A DNA stretch of 64,000 nt from Anthoceros angustus (GCA_010909165.1 VJWM01000025.1:2232001-2296000), one strand, 5' to 3'; counted from the first letter of the stretch, positions 11,409 through 23,675 are shown. Translations and numbers: made by a program. The notes: a model not told the origin generated them from the letters alone.

Positions 11409-12268
11409 ATTGGAGAGAAGGTTCCCTCCTCCACACTTGATACGAGATCCTCGAGAAAGGGCTTGTCATGGAGGATGAAACGGAAGCCAAGGCGAGGCGG
11501 AGGGCCCAACTCCCAAGAAAGCCGGGAAGAGACCTCCGATGAGGCAGTCCTCGCCTCCAAATTGCAGGCGGGGATGCTTGCAGTGGGCAGTCGCCCTGTG
11601 GCACTCAAAAGCCCCGAGCCCAAGATGTCCCCAAGAGTATCCATAATCTTCAGATCAAACCCGGGCCGGGACAAAAGGACCGAGACGGAGGCAGATGATG
11701 AGGTACCTGTGGCGCCTAGCAAAATGTAAGGAAAGGATTCCAAAGGCCACCGAGCATCCTCCAAAGAAAGGGAGGTCTTCAATATGGGAGAGGTCCTCTG
11801 CAAGGGCCTTGTCCAGAAGCTCCCAATGAAGTCGGGGAACCAAAGGGACCCCAAGAACTGCAGACCAAGAGCCGAGCAATCTCCCAGCAGAAACCGCAGA
11901 GTAGGCGTGATCCCGACGGGACCGACGCTGCACTTGGACATCTTGACCTTCAAGCCCACCTGGCTCGGAAGAGAATATCTCAAAGGCCTCCTTGACTTTG
12001 TCCCTGTGCCCGAGGATGTGAGAGTCGCCCGCCAACGAAGGGAAGACACATGCTGCATGGAGAGGCGGCCCTGACAGGCCCTATGGTGAGCAATAGCGAA
12101 GAGAGCACCGCCTAGCGGTCGCCTGCTCGGTACTGTGGGCGTTCTCAGGCCGGTAGTAGAGGTTGGAGGACCTCCCGTAGAAGCACCGGACAAAGGGTAT
12201 AAGACTCCCCAGGGACAAAGCGAGAAATTGGTCTTATCTTGAGGTGACATCCCATACTCCACGGCCAA
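11409..12268 (-). pseudogene. Reverse-transcriptase core of the LINE-like element, frameshifted
   Basis: Two minus-strand frames must be combined to see the RT. One has a catalytic-loop-like AGDSHILGHRDKVKEAFEIF, then LLDKALAEDLSHIEDLP and CSVAFGILSLHFARRH. The other has FDLKIMDTLGDILGSGLLSA followed by LGFRFILHDKPFLEDL. The usual [FY]xDD reads as AGDS here, so the polymerase is dead in this copy. The frames shift between blocks and the ORF runs into the repeat array at 11.4 kb. This is a degenerate element related to the segment at 9.3-9.8 kb. Confidence 0.6.
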
Positions 12269-12299
12269 GCATCCTTGAGGCCGATCACTATTAGGACGA

Positions 12300-12540
12300 G
12301 AAGTTATGCACTCCTGCCATAAAAAAACCTTATGGGGCTACTTTGAATATTGCCAAAAAACTTGAGTGTTGTAAAAACGTCCTCCCGAAGCTACTCTAAA
12401 TATAGTCGAAAAAATTAAGTGTCGTAGGGCCACTCTGAATATAGCTAAAGAAACAAAGTACTGTGAAAACATCCTACGGGGCTACTCTGAATGTCCTACG
12501 GGCCTACTTTGAATATACCAAAAAAACTGAGAGTTGGACA
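12300..12540. repeat. Degenerate short tandem repeats (TACGGGGCTACTCTGAATAT-like)
   Basis: About four imperfect copies of a 50-65 bp unit, each with GGGCTACTYTGAATAT followed by an A-rich stretch and a TGTGAAAA/TGTAAAA part. A related degenerate unit (GTTGTAAAAG, then GGGCC) occurs at 27.26-27.48 kb. Confidence 0.6.
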
Positions 12541-13433
12541 AAAATGTAGAACATGATGATGATGATAAGATGGGATTCAACATGGTGGCGCAGAAAGAGT
12601 TTGCAATCATTATGATAAGGTTTTTAAAGGAAAAAGAGTATTCTGCTTGATTGAGAAAGATAAACTCTTAGAGAAATTCCTTTAACTTTTCTTTTGTGAA
12701 CTAATCGCTGGCATATTTTGGTTATTGTATTATAGGTAACTTGTTATTCCAAAGAAAGGGTGCATCATGAGGATAAGGATGAGAAAGGGGATGAGGATGT
12801 GGAGGATGATGATGAAAAGATCACAACATTCATAAAAAATACCAATTTTGAGGAAATAAGTTTACGACAAATACTTGGCTTGCAGCTCATTTTTGACAAA
12901 CCTATTAGAGGGAGGGGAGCTATCAAATAGTAGCTATGTGCAAACCAATAAAACTTGTAGTTCTCAAGTCAAGCAGTAGCTGTGCGCAAACCAAAAGTAT
13001 TATTTCTTGAGCGGATTGTAAACATTGATAGAAGAACGGAAAGCAAGCAGAATAGAATACTTGGGGGGAGAGGGCAAAGGTAGGGTTAGAAAGAGCTTCT
13101 TTTTCATGGGAATACCAATGAGAGGAATTTGGACCAACGGGAGAGGCCCTCCAACTCTAAGGGGAAGGTAGAAAGAGCTTCTTTTTCATACATGATAAGT
13201 GAACGGATAGAGCTCTTACAGTGGATATGGTTCAAGGAAGGAGGCCTTGACTTTCTCCAGCTTTATCCAATCATCAAGAGCAAGATAAGAACCCATATTC
13301 CCTGATCAAGACGTCATCTTGATTAGAAACGATCTCCTAATACATTCTGTTCAGAACTAATAATAGAAGGTAGAATTACATCAAGTTTATGTGTAAGAGT
13401 TGGCTGCTAATGATCTTTCCTGTGAACAAACTG
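12541..13433. other. AT-rich intergenic DNA, no gene seen
   Basis: Contains GATGAGGATGATGAT-type purine runs near 12760-12820. No coding signal. Confidence 0.6.
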
Positions 13434-13533
13434 CCTCAGTTTCTCACCTTTAAGAATTTGCCTCCATTTCTCACTTTTAAGAATTTGCCTCCATTTCTCA
13501 CCTTTAAGAATTTGCCTCAATTTCTCACCTTTG
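13434..13533. repeat. 27-bp tandem repeat, four copies
   Basis: Units CCTCMRTTTCTCACCTTTAA plus GAATTTG start at 13434, 13461, 13488 and 13515; the last is partial. Copies differ at one to three positions. Confidence 0.92.
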
Positions 13534-14613
13534 TGCATGTCTGGTTGTTTTATGCACAGGAAGTTTGGTTATACTCTAGACACACAAGGTGATCCGTAGG
13601 GAGCCTAAGTTTTATGACTCTAAACGAGCCTTCAACCGCATTCGCTCCGTACCTCTACTAAAGGCGGGGCCGACCCACCTATGAACCGATATACCCGATA
13701 TACCCCGGTATATTTTCTCTCTCCTACATGAACTCTTCAGTACCATCTCTATATCCTTCTATACCTTCTCTCTCCTACCTATATAAACCTTCTGGCGCTT
13801 GAGGGAGCTTATTTCTGCCGGCGGGGTGGCTCAGCTTAAGCTTGGATAGGGTGGCTCCCTATTTTGCGAGGGTTTGGTGTTGGTAGTCTAACATTTTTAT
13901 GGTAATCTAATATTTTTATGGTGGTCTAATACTTTTATGCTGGTCTAATAGTTTTAAAGTGGTCTAATATTGATGGTCTTACATTTTTATGGTGATCTTT
14001 CATTTGTATGCCATTCCTTTTCAAGAATTCAAGCTGTTCGATATGATCTTGCACATTTGACAATTTGTGAAGGAGCATTTCTACTACTAGCTTTGATTGA
14101 AAAATTTTTCGAGTGACGATGAATATGAGACAATCTTGAATGAAGCCTTCAAATAGATAAGTGTGTGCTAGTGGTGATGAATTATTTGTTTTGGAGTTCA
14201 ATAGCTTATGCAAGTGAAGGGCAAAGTTCGAAACCCATAACGAGTAGTGGTGTTAGTGATAGTAAAGTGTCAAAATAGAAATCCACTTGGCATGTCTACA
14301 AGCAGCTTTCACCAAAGCTGCGAAGGTTGATGCGGAGAAGCGTCTTTTCTCTTGTTTACAACTTCTACTGCTCTCCTTGTTCAATAAACTTGATGAAGCC
14401 TTGCTAGATGCACAACCAACACAACAAAAACAATGGGCCTAGTTTGATGCTTGTAGACCGGTTAAAACTGTTTTAGCAGCCAAAAATCGTGTCAGGATGA
14501 GGAGAGTGGAGACGCTCATGGTTTACCTCCATCTATGCAAAGAGAAGGCTTGTGGCCACGAGGTTGTGACAGATGTAAAAGCATCTTTCCCTTCTCGGGC
14601 GCGTAGCACACAC
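13534..14613. other. Intergenic, no gene seen
   Basis: Includes ATACCCGATATACC/CTATATCC-type short repeats at 13680-13780 and a TTTTATGGTGGTCTAATA-like repeat at 13890-14000. No supported gene. Confidence 0.55.
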
Positions 14614-14670
14614 TCTCAGATGGTGTATGTGCACCTCCCAAGAGTGGGTGTGCACATACACCATCTGAGA
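14614..14670. repeat. Perfect 21-bp inverted repeat with 15-nt loop
   Basis: Arms 14614-14634 and 14650-14670 are exact reverse complements, beginning TCTCAGATGG and ending CCATCTGAGA. A transcript would fold into a short perfect hairpin. It has no terminator context and lies next to the inverted duplicate described below. Confidence 0.93.
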
Positions 14671-14680
14671 TAAGAAGGAA

Positions 14681-15718
14681 CTAGCCGCTCCTTCCTGATT
14701 AGCCTTCAATGAAGTCTCCACTCCCATTCACAAACCTAGCGGGATCAGCAAGTAGCCTATGACTTTTCTTCCATGCTCAAGGGCAGAGGAGATCTATAAC
14801 GAGATCTTGCAGATAAACTATTTGAGACAAAATGTGTGTCTTTCCATCTGGTTAAGATTGTGTGTTTGAAATCGTCTCACTTCATGGACGCGCTGATCAC
14901 CCTCGTGTGAGGTTTTCAGCGCTCGATAACCCTCTGGATAAGATAAGCTCCATGGCACTATTTCCTCTCATGTAAAATTCAACAGGGCCTCTGCATACTT
15001 TGCTCAAGTATCCCCTGTCTTGAAACGAAAAGAATTCACGGTGTGAAAATAGTGGGCGACCGAACTTGAGTTTGTTCGTCCTTCAAGGGTTAAATTCTCG
15101 GCACCTTGAAAAGTATATATATGCTGCCAATATGAATTTGTGTGTGGAATTCTGTGGTTGCATATTCTGTAAGAAATAGGGCTCAGGATGTATTCACACC
15201 TGAATAATTTCGTATATCTTTATAAAAATGTGAAATGACCATGTGGGTATTTGAACATTATCATTAATATAAAATAATTTTTACCTTTATGATAATATGA
15301 AATGAGTACCAATGTGGGCATGTGAGTAATTAAACATGAGATTAATGGATAGTTTAACAGAGTTACTAACTAACAATAATGAACACGCCTACAAAATAAG
15401 ACATGCATCATGGTCAGACGTACAAATAAAAAGTGCCTACTCTATTTAGTGGTGATCGTGGAGTGGCCGCAACTTTGTCAGCAGGCTCGCGGAAGATGCC
15501 TTCACCTGGCCTTGGTGTATCGTTATATGTATGTGTAGGTATATGTATGTTAGAAATAAAAAAAAGTGAAAAAAAAGGAAGAGAGGGCAAGAGGAATAGA
15601 GTCATCTCCTCCTCCCATGCGCATAGAAGGAAAGTGAGAGGCCGCTTGCCGACCCCGCTAGGTCTGTGAACGGGAGTGGAGACTTCATTTGAAGGCGAAG
15701 CAGGAAGGAGCGCCAGCT
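14681..15718. repeat. Inverted duplication (two ~117-bp arms) upstream of the WDR48 gene
   Basis: The left arm, about 14681-14797, is the reverse complement of the right arm, about 15602-15718, at roughly 75-80% identity. The longest shared block includes GGGAGTGGAGACTTCATT and CAGGAAGGAGCG. The spacer is about 0.8 kb and AT-rich. The right arm lies 230-350 bp upstream of the WDR48 start codon, so the left arm looks like a flipped copy of that gene's promoter or leader. No transposase or target-site duplication was seen, although a MITE-like foldback is an alternative reading. Confidence 0.8.
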
Positions 15719-15856
15719 GCATCAGGTGGAAGGGAAGTCCAAGTGGGAGTGAGCGCGTGGGGAGCAGGCCAGCGCGAGACGGACACTGGAACCGGGGCCA
15801 GGACCAGGACCCCGTGTGAATGCAGCAGCCGGAGAAGGATGAGGTGATCGCAGCAG

Positions 15857-15889
15857 CAGGAGGAGGAGGAGGAGGAGGAGGAGGAGGAG
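15857..15889. repeat. (GGA)n microsatellite in the WDR48 leader
   Basis: About ten GGA/GAG triplets flanked by GCAGCA repeats, 60-90 bp upstream of the WDR48 ATG. Confidence 0.9.
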
Positions 15890-15947
15890 CAGTACGAGCA
15901 GCAGCAGGAGGGGCAGCAGCGGATGCGCGGAAGCGGAGGTTGTGAGT

Positions 15948-18900
15948 ATGCATCGCGTGGGCAGCACAGGAAATGCCGCCAATGCCGCCCGCCCCCGCAA
16001 GGAACGCCGCCTCACCTACGTCCTGCGCGACTCTAACGACTCCAAGGTGCGGCATGCGATTCCGGAGGCCCCTGAATTCTTCCATGCTGCCTGCCAATTC
16101 GCGTCTCACGGACATCCCTATGTCCCTGCCATGTGTGCCCCTGTGTGTGTGTGCTGTCATGTGCTGTGCAGCACTGCTCCGGGATCAACACAGTGACCAC
16201 CACCAACCCGCATGCGCGCGACGGCCGAGACGGCTACCTCTTTTCTGGCAGCCGGGATGGCACCATCCGGAGATGGGAGCTGGGGGAGGAAGCTGCCGTC
16301 TGCCGTGCCACTTTCGAGTCCCACGTCGACTGGGTATGCATGCCGATCTCGCGTCCTCGGGGATGCCTGGCAGCTGCAATTTTTTTTGCACGTCTGTGTC
16401 TGTCTGTCCGATTTTTGGTGGACACCTTCGGTGTTTGCTTGGCTCGACTCGGCTTGGAGGTCTAAGCGTGCCTCCTTTGGTCCGCGCAACAGGTGAATGA
16501 TGTGGTGCTGACTGGAGAGGACACACTCGTTTCCTGCTCGTCGGATACCACCATCAAGGTACGGACCTTGTCTGGGCTTACCCCGTTTCGAGTGGGTTGG
16601 GGGAAGGAAACAGGAATGAGCTTATGCGGCATGATGGCTTTGGCAGACCTGGCGGGCCTCATCTTATGGCGAATGCACCAGAACTTTCAGGCAGCACACC
16701 GACTATGTCACTTCTCTGGCTGCTGCGAGGCATGTGAGTAAAACTTGCCCACAGCTGCGGGCTGGTAGCAGGCACTCATGAATTTTTTAACTTTCCTGTG
16801 GCACAAGTCACGGGGGTAGGCGTCATGGCATACAGTGCAGTATTCTCGTGCTGACCACCCCACCCTCCGTGTGTTGGCCAGACAAATGTCGTTGCATCTG
16901 GCGGTCTGGGACGTGAAGTATTTCTATGGGACCTCGAGGCCGCCATGAAACCTGTTGCAAGGGCAGGCAATGGAGGTGCAGAAGAGGCTGTATTCGATAG
17001 AACCCATCCTTCAAGTACTGGTCCCGCTCCAGTTCCTCCCTCCGGTGGACCTGGCCTAGATCGCTCTAATTTCGGCAGTAACAACGCTGCTCCCCCACTT
17101 TCCAACCCTACGTCTGGCTACATCCCGCTGCCAGCCAAGGGTCACAAGGAGTCCGTCTATTCTCTTGCCATTAATGATGCTGGCACTGTTCTAGTGTCTG
17201 GAGGCACTGAAAAGGTAGCTTGGTTTGCTTGCAATTTTTTGTGCTGCTTTTCCCACCATTCTCCTCCACTCAGGAAATCATACTTATATAGCCCTTTCAT
17301 ATCGGATTAGGCAATCCGAGTTTGGGATCCTAGAACAGGAGCCAAGCAAATGAAGTTGAAGGGGCATACAGATAATGTTCGAGCACTACTTCTCGACTCT
17401 TCAGAAAGGTATTGGTTTGATTGTGTGTCCATAATTTGTCCTTTATGAGCGCCATGTTAGTGCAATAACCCATCTTTGTTCATGGTGATAGCTGGGTGCA
17501 GCCATGAGGTTGTAGTCCCAAGGCTGCTTCTCTGTCACTTTATGAGCAGAGGCTGAAACCCTGGTCTTTTTCGTAGTGTTAATCTGTGCTAGACCAGTGC
17601 TGCAGATCACGTCTTGCATTTGTTGTAAGGTGGCATTGTTGTTTCCTCCTAGGTCGGTTGTATTTTCCTATTGACTGGAGAGTGGATGTCTTGTGGTCTC
17701 AATTAGGAGTGGATACCTTTGTTCAGTTGAAACATGCATGATGCCTTTCTTGTGGGGTACTAACAGTTTTTTGCATCAACGTTTTCAAGACGAGCATGTT
17801 CCAGCTCACTGTTTCATATCTAATCTATCAGCCTGTTTTTCTTATTAGTGGACATGCTGGTCTGAATTTTTCTGTCATTGTTAAGTACGACCCATGATCG
17901 TTCATGGCTGATGCATTTACAGGTACTGTTTATCAGGATCCTCGGATTCTATGATTCGGTGAGCTCTTTTTCTCACGGATGTTGTGGCCTTCATTTCAAA
18001 TTTCCCAAGCCTGCGTGTTTTTTTCACTCTATGGTAATTTAGTTCTCAAGGCTTTGTGTCCAATGTCCGTGATAGTCCCCTCCATTCGGCTTCACTATTG
18101 TTAACAACTAATCCTAAGTTTGTGCCTGTTGCAGTCTCTGGGATCTGGGGCAGCAGCGCTGTATACATTCGTATGCTGTTCATACAGACTCGGTTTGGAC
18201 TCTAGCGGCAACACCGTCCTTTAGCCATGTCTACAGTGGAGGACGGGACCTTTCGGTAGCTCCTTCAATTGTCTAACGTTGATGGAAGCCTGGACTATTT
18301 CTTTTACTATTGTGAATGGTGAGAAGGTACTGAGGGTTGACTTTGTTGCAATCCCTGCAGGTGTATCTGACAGATTTGGTGTCCCGGGAAAGCATACTTT
18401 TATTCATGGAGCAGCATCCTGTACAGAAGCTGGCATTACAAGGTGGTGAGTGGCTTTGGGTTGCCACAACAGACTCTTCCCTACACAAATGGCCTGCCCA
18501 GGAGAAGGGCCATGTGAAGTCACTTCATAGAGCAAGCTCCTTTGTGGCTGGATCACTTCCCTTTGCTCGTGCAAGGGCTTGCTTGGAAGGCTCTGCTCCG
18601 GTATGTACCGCTAAAATGTGTTGTTTCCCTGTCAGTCCTGAGTGGTTTATTGGTTTGCTTTGGCAAGTCAGTGCTAGATCAAGTATCTGGTGGCCTATGC
18701 TATTAAGGGATTGTGGGTTGTATGGACATAGAATATTGGCTTTTAGTAGTGACAGCTGGTCACATAAGATAACCTGCTGGCAGTAAGCTAATTGCATTGT
18801 GGTTGTCCAGACTCCTATGTATTCAGAGCCTCACACTGTGATTAGTGGGAATGCTGGTATTGTGCGACACGCGATTTTGAATGATAGGCGACATGTTCTA

Positions 18901-20823
18901 ACTCAGGTTTTGTTTAGCTTTTTGTTGCATGTTCGAGTTATACTCGCCTGTTTTTTTGATGTAAGGTGTGTTTTGTCTGAGCTTTTAATAAAAGAGTGTG
19001 CTTGCCTCATTGCGCACAGGACACAGTTGGTGTTGTAAAGTTGTGGGAAATCACACGTGGAGCAGTTATTGCAGATTATGGCAAGGTATGGTGACTGTGT
19101 TTGGTATGAGCTGAGTTGGAGGAGTGATTTTCTGTGCTTTTCAAGGGATGATATCTGTTTGCTGCAATGTTATTCATGTGCATATGGGATCTCATTTGGA
19201 GTCTCCGGTGCGGACATGCTCTCGAACTCACATTTGCCTCTTCCCCATGCCCAGATTCCACTTGAAGAAAAGGAGAAAGAGATGTTTGAGATGGTGAGTA
19301 CATCGTTCTGTTTGCCAGCGTTCATCCAGGTTGTTGGACTGTAGGCATTGCCAGTATGTGCCTGATTAGCATGACATACTCTGATGCTTGGTCTCAACAG
19401 GTTAGTGTCCCAGCCTGGTTCACTATGGATACGAGACTTGGTAGCATCGCTATTCACCTTGACACTCCGAATTGCTTCTCGGCGGAGATGTATGCAGTTG
19501 ACTTGCAAGTACCGAATGCCTCTGAGGATTTGAAGGTACTTGAAGGCTCTTGTGGACGGAGAGGTTCTTGGTAATGGTTTGTCTAGCCCATTTCCACAAA
19601 TAGCTGCTCACTGATCAGCAATGGTTTCATGTTTCAGTTGAATCTGGGGCAGGAAACGCTCCGGGGCCTTCTTAGTCATTGGTTGGCCCGAAGAAGACCC
19701 AGATCCAACTTGTCCCACATGCCAAATGGGGATGGTTCACACCGAGAGGGTAGGCACGGTGAAAACGGGTCTGTCAGACCAGCAACTGATGATGCACACG
19801 AGGACAGTGAAAACCACCACCCACATGTGCTTCCTGCCTTTGAGTTTCCCTCAGCACTGGCACCATCCATCATCACTGAGGGCTCACAGGGAGGCCTATG
19901 GCGGAAGAAAGCAACTGAGCTAGATGGTACAGATGACGACAAAGACCTTCCATGGTGGTGTATTGAATGCGTTTTGCATAATCGCCTTCCTCCACGAGAG
20001 CATGCAAAGTATTGATCAACCGACTCCTTGAATGATTTTGATTTTTGCCTGTGCATGTTTTTGCTTGTTAGAGGTCCATTTGATAGATCTGATGTGTCGG
20101 AGGGCTAATTTTTCTAAATATGGTGTAAATGCCCAATCAGATACATTGGACAAGGTTTATAAGGTCTGTAATATGTCATTGGCAAGTCTACTCTAAGCAG
20201 GCAGTGGCTTTTCCGCAGGTGTAGCTTTTATTTACATCCTTATGATGGGACATCACTCCAAATTCTCACTCAAGGAAAACTAAGTGCACCTCGAATCCTG
20301 CGAATACATAAGGTGAGTCGTTGTTCTTTCTTGATCACGGGGATATTGTGCCGTTGTCAGCAAGGGGGGGTTGTGACTGTCCATGCTTACGCTTTCCTTG
20401 CAGGTTGTTAACTACGTTCTTGAAAAGCTGATAGTGGAGAAGCCACTAGATGACAGTGGTTCTGAAGGGGCATCCAGTTCAGGGCAGACTGGACATCAGG
20501 CCAATGGACATGCTACCTTCAGGCCTGGCCTAAGCTCAAGGGTCTGGCAACAACAAGTCAAGCCAGTTGTTGAAATATTGTGCAACAATCAGGTGCAATT
20601 TGATTTTTTTTCAGCTATGACATTCTGTGTGATTGACGGGTTGGTGACAGTTTTCTACCGTGTGTTTCACCTGGGATGAGATGGGCCATTCTGGTTCTAA
20701 TTTGGAATTTTTGACTTCCAGGTTTTGCCTGCAGAGATGAGTTTGGCTACGGTAAGGGCCTACGTTTGGAAAAAGTCAGACGATCTATACCTTCATTATC
20801 GCATTGTTCCACCGACTAGATGA
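15948..20823 (+). CDS. WDR48: WDR48/UAF1 homologue (WD40 repeats + C-terminal DUF3337/SLD region)
   Basis: In animals UAF1 activates the deubiquitinases USP1, USP12 and USP46. The plant homologue is, from memory, Arabidopsis At3g05090 (LRS1). Seventeen exons, all in phase, give 777 residues: 15948-16046, 16172-16333, 16493-16558, 16647-16733, 16882-17214, 17311-17408, 17923-17958, 18135-18255, 18361-18600, 18811-18906, 19020-19085, 19255-19293, 19401-19535, 19638-20008, 20219-20312, 20404-20592 and 20722-20823. Diagnostic blocks are [81 protein letters not shown] and [12 protein letters not shown]. The C-terminus continues with [42 protein letters not shown] and [17 protein letters not shown], matching the UAF1 tail. 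Exon 5 inserts about 55 Gly/Pro/Ser-rich residues between two blades. Exon 14 holds an acidic low-complexity stretch ([20 protein letters not shown]). The start is the ATG after GTGAGT. Confidence 0.93.
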
Positions 20824-21562
20824 ACTTGAAGTTGTTAACGTATGAGGCGGGAGCTTCCTTGACTCGATTGCAAAGTACGTCTGCGTAGTAAAGTTTCAAC
20901 TCTCGAGTCCCTTGAGAACTTCAAGAAGTTTTAGTTTCATGGTTCTGGCTCTTAGCTCTTGACTTTTTGTGAATGTGGCAGGTGGACATGAAGTTACTGG
21001 TGAAAGCTCAATGTCCACAGTTTGAGAGGTGACTAATGATCTCCACTTGTACACAATATAGAGGAAAGTTATTGTAGGTTTCTTCAGCGAGAGTGGCGTC
21101 TTTGTGCTACCTTTTTCGGTGTCGTATCTTTCGAGGTTGCCTAGGGTTGCCTTTACGACCCAGCTTATGGACTGCGAATGGTTGTTTCATGAGTTTGAGG
21201 CTGGTTGCGCAATATTCTTGTTACGGATGCAGTTAGATTTCCACTTCACTGGCTGTCCATCGCCAGATAACAACTAACATGTTGGGAACTGTATTGGTGA
21301 AGAAAAATTTGTGAAAAACGACCAAATTGTCCTAGCCATCTGTGTGAAAATTGCTGGCAATGTCTGAACAACATTTGTGACCGGGCCTCCGTTTCCACCA
21401 AGGGCAGATCAACACAGAGCCTCAACAAAAAGCGGCAACTGGGACAGTGAGTGCTCTTCTCCCGCTACCGGTTGGCTTTACGTTTAGCTTTGTCACCCCG
21501 CCCCCGAGCTGTGCCAGACCGTATGACATTCATCAGACGAGCCTGGGCATGCCCGATGCCGC
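20824..21562. other. 3' region of WDR48, no further gene seen
   Basis: No coding features. A possible unannotated 3' UTR of WDR48 and of the minus-strand genes to the right. Confidence 0.5.
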
Positions 21563-22045
21563 CTAAGGAAGTACTGGTTGCTCCAGCATCAGCCCCGCTT
21601 GCCACCTGATAGGAAGCCCAAGCACGTCAGCTACAGCACACAAGCAACAGCAACAGAGAAGGTCAAGCCCAGAGTGCGACGCATACATGATCAGTAGGAA
21701 GACTGGTGGACGAAGACCGATGTCCCAGCGGCTGCGCTTCCGAGAGCTCTGCAGTCGCACGTCCTGCACAAAGAGAGAGCTCGATAGTATGTGCAACCCT
21801 TGCTGTGACGCAGAAAGGAAGCAGAGGTCAGCAAAAATGCCCGAATACAAACCCGGGCGGAGTTTCTTGGAAAGATGAACCGGCTCCTTCTCTCCCTCCC
21901 GCTTTGCTTTCTTCACAAGCTCCAACAATTCATGGTCGCTGTCCGGAGAGCTGCTGTTGAGGAGATCCAGCCCCTTAGCGAACACCCTGGTGAGGTCGTT
22001 CGGGCCACCATACCTGCCACTCACGTCCTTGCTTTTGCCAAGCAT
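21563..22045 (-). CDS. Hypothetical minus-strand ORF (copy A), KRSRWD motif
   Basis: Open minus-strand frame starting MLGKSKDVSGRYGG, then charged (LLELVKKAKREGEKEPVHLS, KKLRPGLYSG). An in-frame stretch follows that may be an intron (a CTTTGTGCAG acceptor is present), then SSRKRSRWDIG. The KRSRWD string is common in nuclear RNA-processing proteins, but I do not recognise a family. It begins only about 100 bp downstream of the small membrane-protein ORF, so it may instead be part of that transcript or a decayed exon. Most of it is duplicated as copy B at 23.23-23.57 kb. Confidence 0.3.
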   Translation of the reverse strand: MLGKSKDVSGRYGGPNDLTRVFAKGLDLLNSSSPDSDHELLELVKKAKREGEKEPVHLSKKLRPGLYSGIFADLCFLSASQQGLHILSSSLFVQDVRLQSSRKRSRWDIGLRPPVFLLIMYASHSGLDLLCCCCLCAVADVLGLPIRWQAGLMLEQPVLP

Positions 22046-22151
22046 TCTACCGCGAATTCAACTCCACTACCTGCGTCGGCTGCGTCCCTCCAAGCATCCC
22101 TCAAGCACCAAGCAAAATCACAGTGCAGCCTCGACCGCGACCTTCTGCACT

Positions 22152-22358
22152 TCACCGCCGGTGCGCTGGATCAGGGCCGATGTCGCGGGAACCAGTATTC
22201 ATGTACGGACCTCGCCCAACCGCCTGGGGAGACAATGGCTTGCTGGAGTCGATGACGGGGACCTTTTGCGAGGTTCTGATGAAGAAGGGCAGGGAGAAGA
22301 AGACTCCTGCTAACACCACCAGGCTCGACGCCACTGCACCATTGCTGAACCGAGGCAT
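22152..22358 (-). CDS. Small conserved-looking membrane protein, 68 aa (intact copy A)
   Basis: A single exon starting MPRFSNGAVASSLVVLAGVF. One hydrophobic segment spans about residues 8-27, followed by a polar tail LSPQAVGRGPYMNTGSRDIG that ends DPAHRR. Short plant proteins with an N-terminal membrane anchor and a GxYxNTGSxDIGPD tail exist; I recall the pattern but not a named function. The second copy (23676-23881) has a one-base deletion, so only this copy is open. Confidence 0.55.
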   Translation of the reverse strand: MPRFSNGAVASSLVVLAGVFFSLPFFIRTSQKVPVIDSSKPLSPQAVGRGPYMNTGSRDIGPDPAHRR

Positions 22359-22605
22359 GTGATCGACCAGCTCAGGACGGCAGGCAACAGGGATCTCACA
22401 GTCTGCAACACTTCGCTATCTCGGCTTCCGTCCTGGTTAGGGCTGCAGACGCGACGACGAAACACGCGTTTCTAGCAACTTGATCAAAGCGTAGAGCACA
22501 CTCTTTGTGCATGGACTACGTAAATTCCGGAGAAGAAGGAAATGTTCCTGTCTTCGAAAAGCAGAAAGAGGAGCTCTCTTCTATGTAGACACTGGAAACA
22601 GTTTG

Positions 22606-23212
22606 CTAGCCACCGAAGTTTCTAAGAAGATTCGAATGTACGTCTCTGGTTCTAGAAGGTGGCGTCTCCGCAAGAGACAGCAGGTCACGAGCATCTTCTA
22701 CGTCTACGGCTAGCTTCTTCAGAGCCTCTTCAACATTTGCAAGGGTTCTCAGTTGCTGGATCCTAACCCAGTCCTGCCCCGAAGGCGTCTTCAGGATGGT
22801 TGAGGCACCGAGCGCAGATAATCTTGGAGCAAGACGAGCTCGCCATCTCCTTTGATGCATCGTCACGCTGTTGAGATGGTTCAAAATCCTGTTGATCTGC
22901 TTCAGCTCGCCGTCGTTGAAGTAGACGTCCGCAACGCCTTCCCTTCTGGAGACGATTCTGTCCACCTGCCCGAACCTCCGACAATACGATACCAACGTGC
23001 TCTCGGTGGTCTCAGGGGCGAAATTGGAGAGGCGGACAACCGGGGACACTGGGTCGTCCACTCTCATTATCCTACAAGGCTCTCCTCCACCTGGGACTTC
23101 CATGAACCGAGAAGCCAGGCTCTCCTCCCTCCTCCGTCTTGTACTCCACGAAGCACACAACCCCAGCTGGACCTCGCCTCGCAAACGAGTCCAGAATTTC
23201 CCCATGCGCAGA
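22606..23212 (-). pseudogene. Truncated duplicate of the RRM gene 3' end
   Basis: Repeats the last ~200 codons of the RRM protein gene (24131-24742). It lacks RRM1 and most of RRM2, has no start context of its own, and contains a small deletion near 23120 that shifts the frame before SLASRFMEV. The reading frame through RRM3 and the stop is otherwise kept. Confidence 0.8.
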
Positions 23213-23227
23213 CATGATCAGTAGGAA

Positions 23228-23569
23228 GACTGGTGGACGAAGACCGATGTCCCAGCGGCTGCGCTTCCGAGAGCTCTGCAGTCGCACGTCCTGCACAAAG
23301 AGAGCTCGATAGTATGTGCAACCCTTGCTGTGACGCAGAAAGGAAGCAGAGGTCAGCAAAATGCCCGAATACAAACCCGGGCGGAGTTTCTTGGAAAGAT
23401 GAACCGGCTCCTTCTCTCCCTCCCGCTTTGCTTTCTTCACAAGCTCCAACAATTCATGGTCGCTGTCCGGAGAGCTGCTGTTGAGGAGATCCAGCCCCTT
23501 AGCGAACACCCTGGTGAGGTCGTTCAGGCCACCATACCTGCCACTCACGTCCTTGCTTTTGCCAAGCAT
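23228..23569 (-). pseudogene. Copy B of the KRSRWD hypothetical ORF
   Basis: Second copy of the 21563-22045 ORF, starting MLGKSKDVSGRYGGLND. A base missing in the ATTTTTGC run of copy A (ATTTTGC here) changes the frame after KKLRPGLYSGI. Its downstream end runs directly into the duplication junction. Confidence 0.5.
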
Positions 23570-23675
23570 TCTACCGCGAATTCAACTCCACTACCTGCGT
23601 CGGCTGCGTCCCTCCAAGCATCCCTCAAGCACCAAGCAAAATCACAGTGCAGCCTCGACCGCGACCTTCTGCACT

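Noticed and set aside
15414-16160. 248-codon minus-strand ORF over the WDR48 leader with a poly-Pro run.
   Set aside because: Created by the (GGA)n microsatellite and overlaps WDR48 exon 1; no family features.
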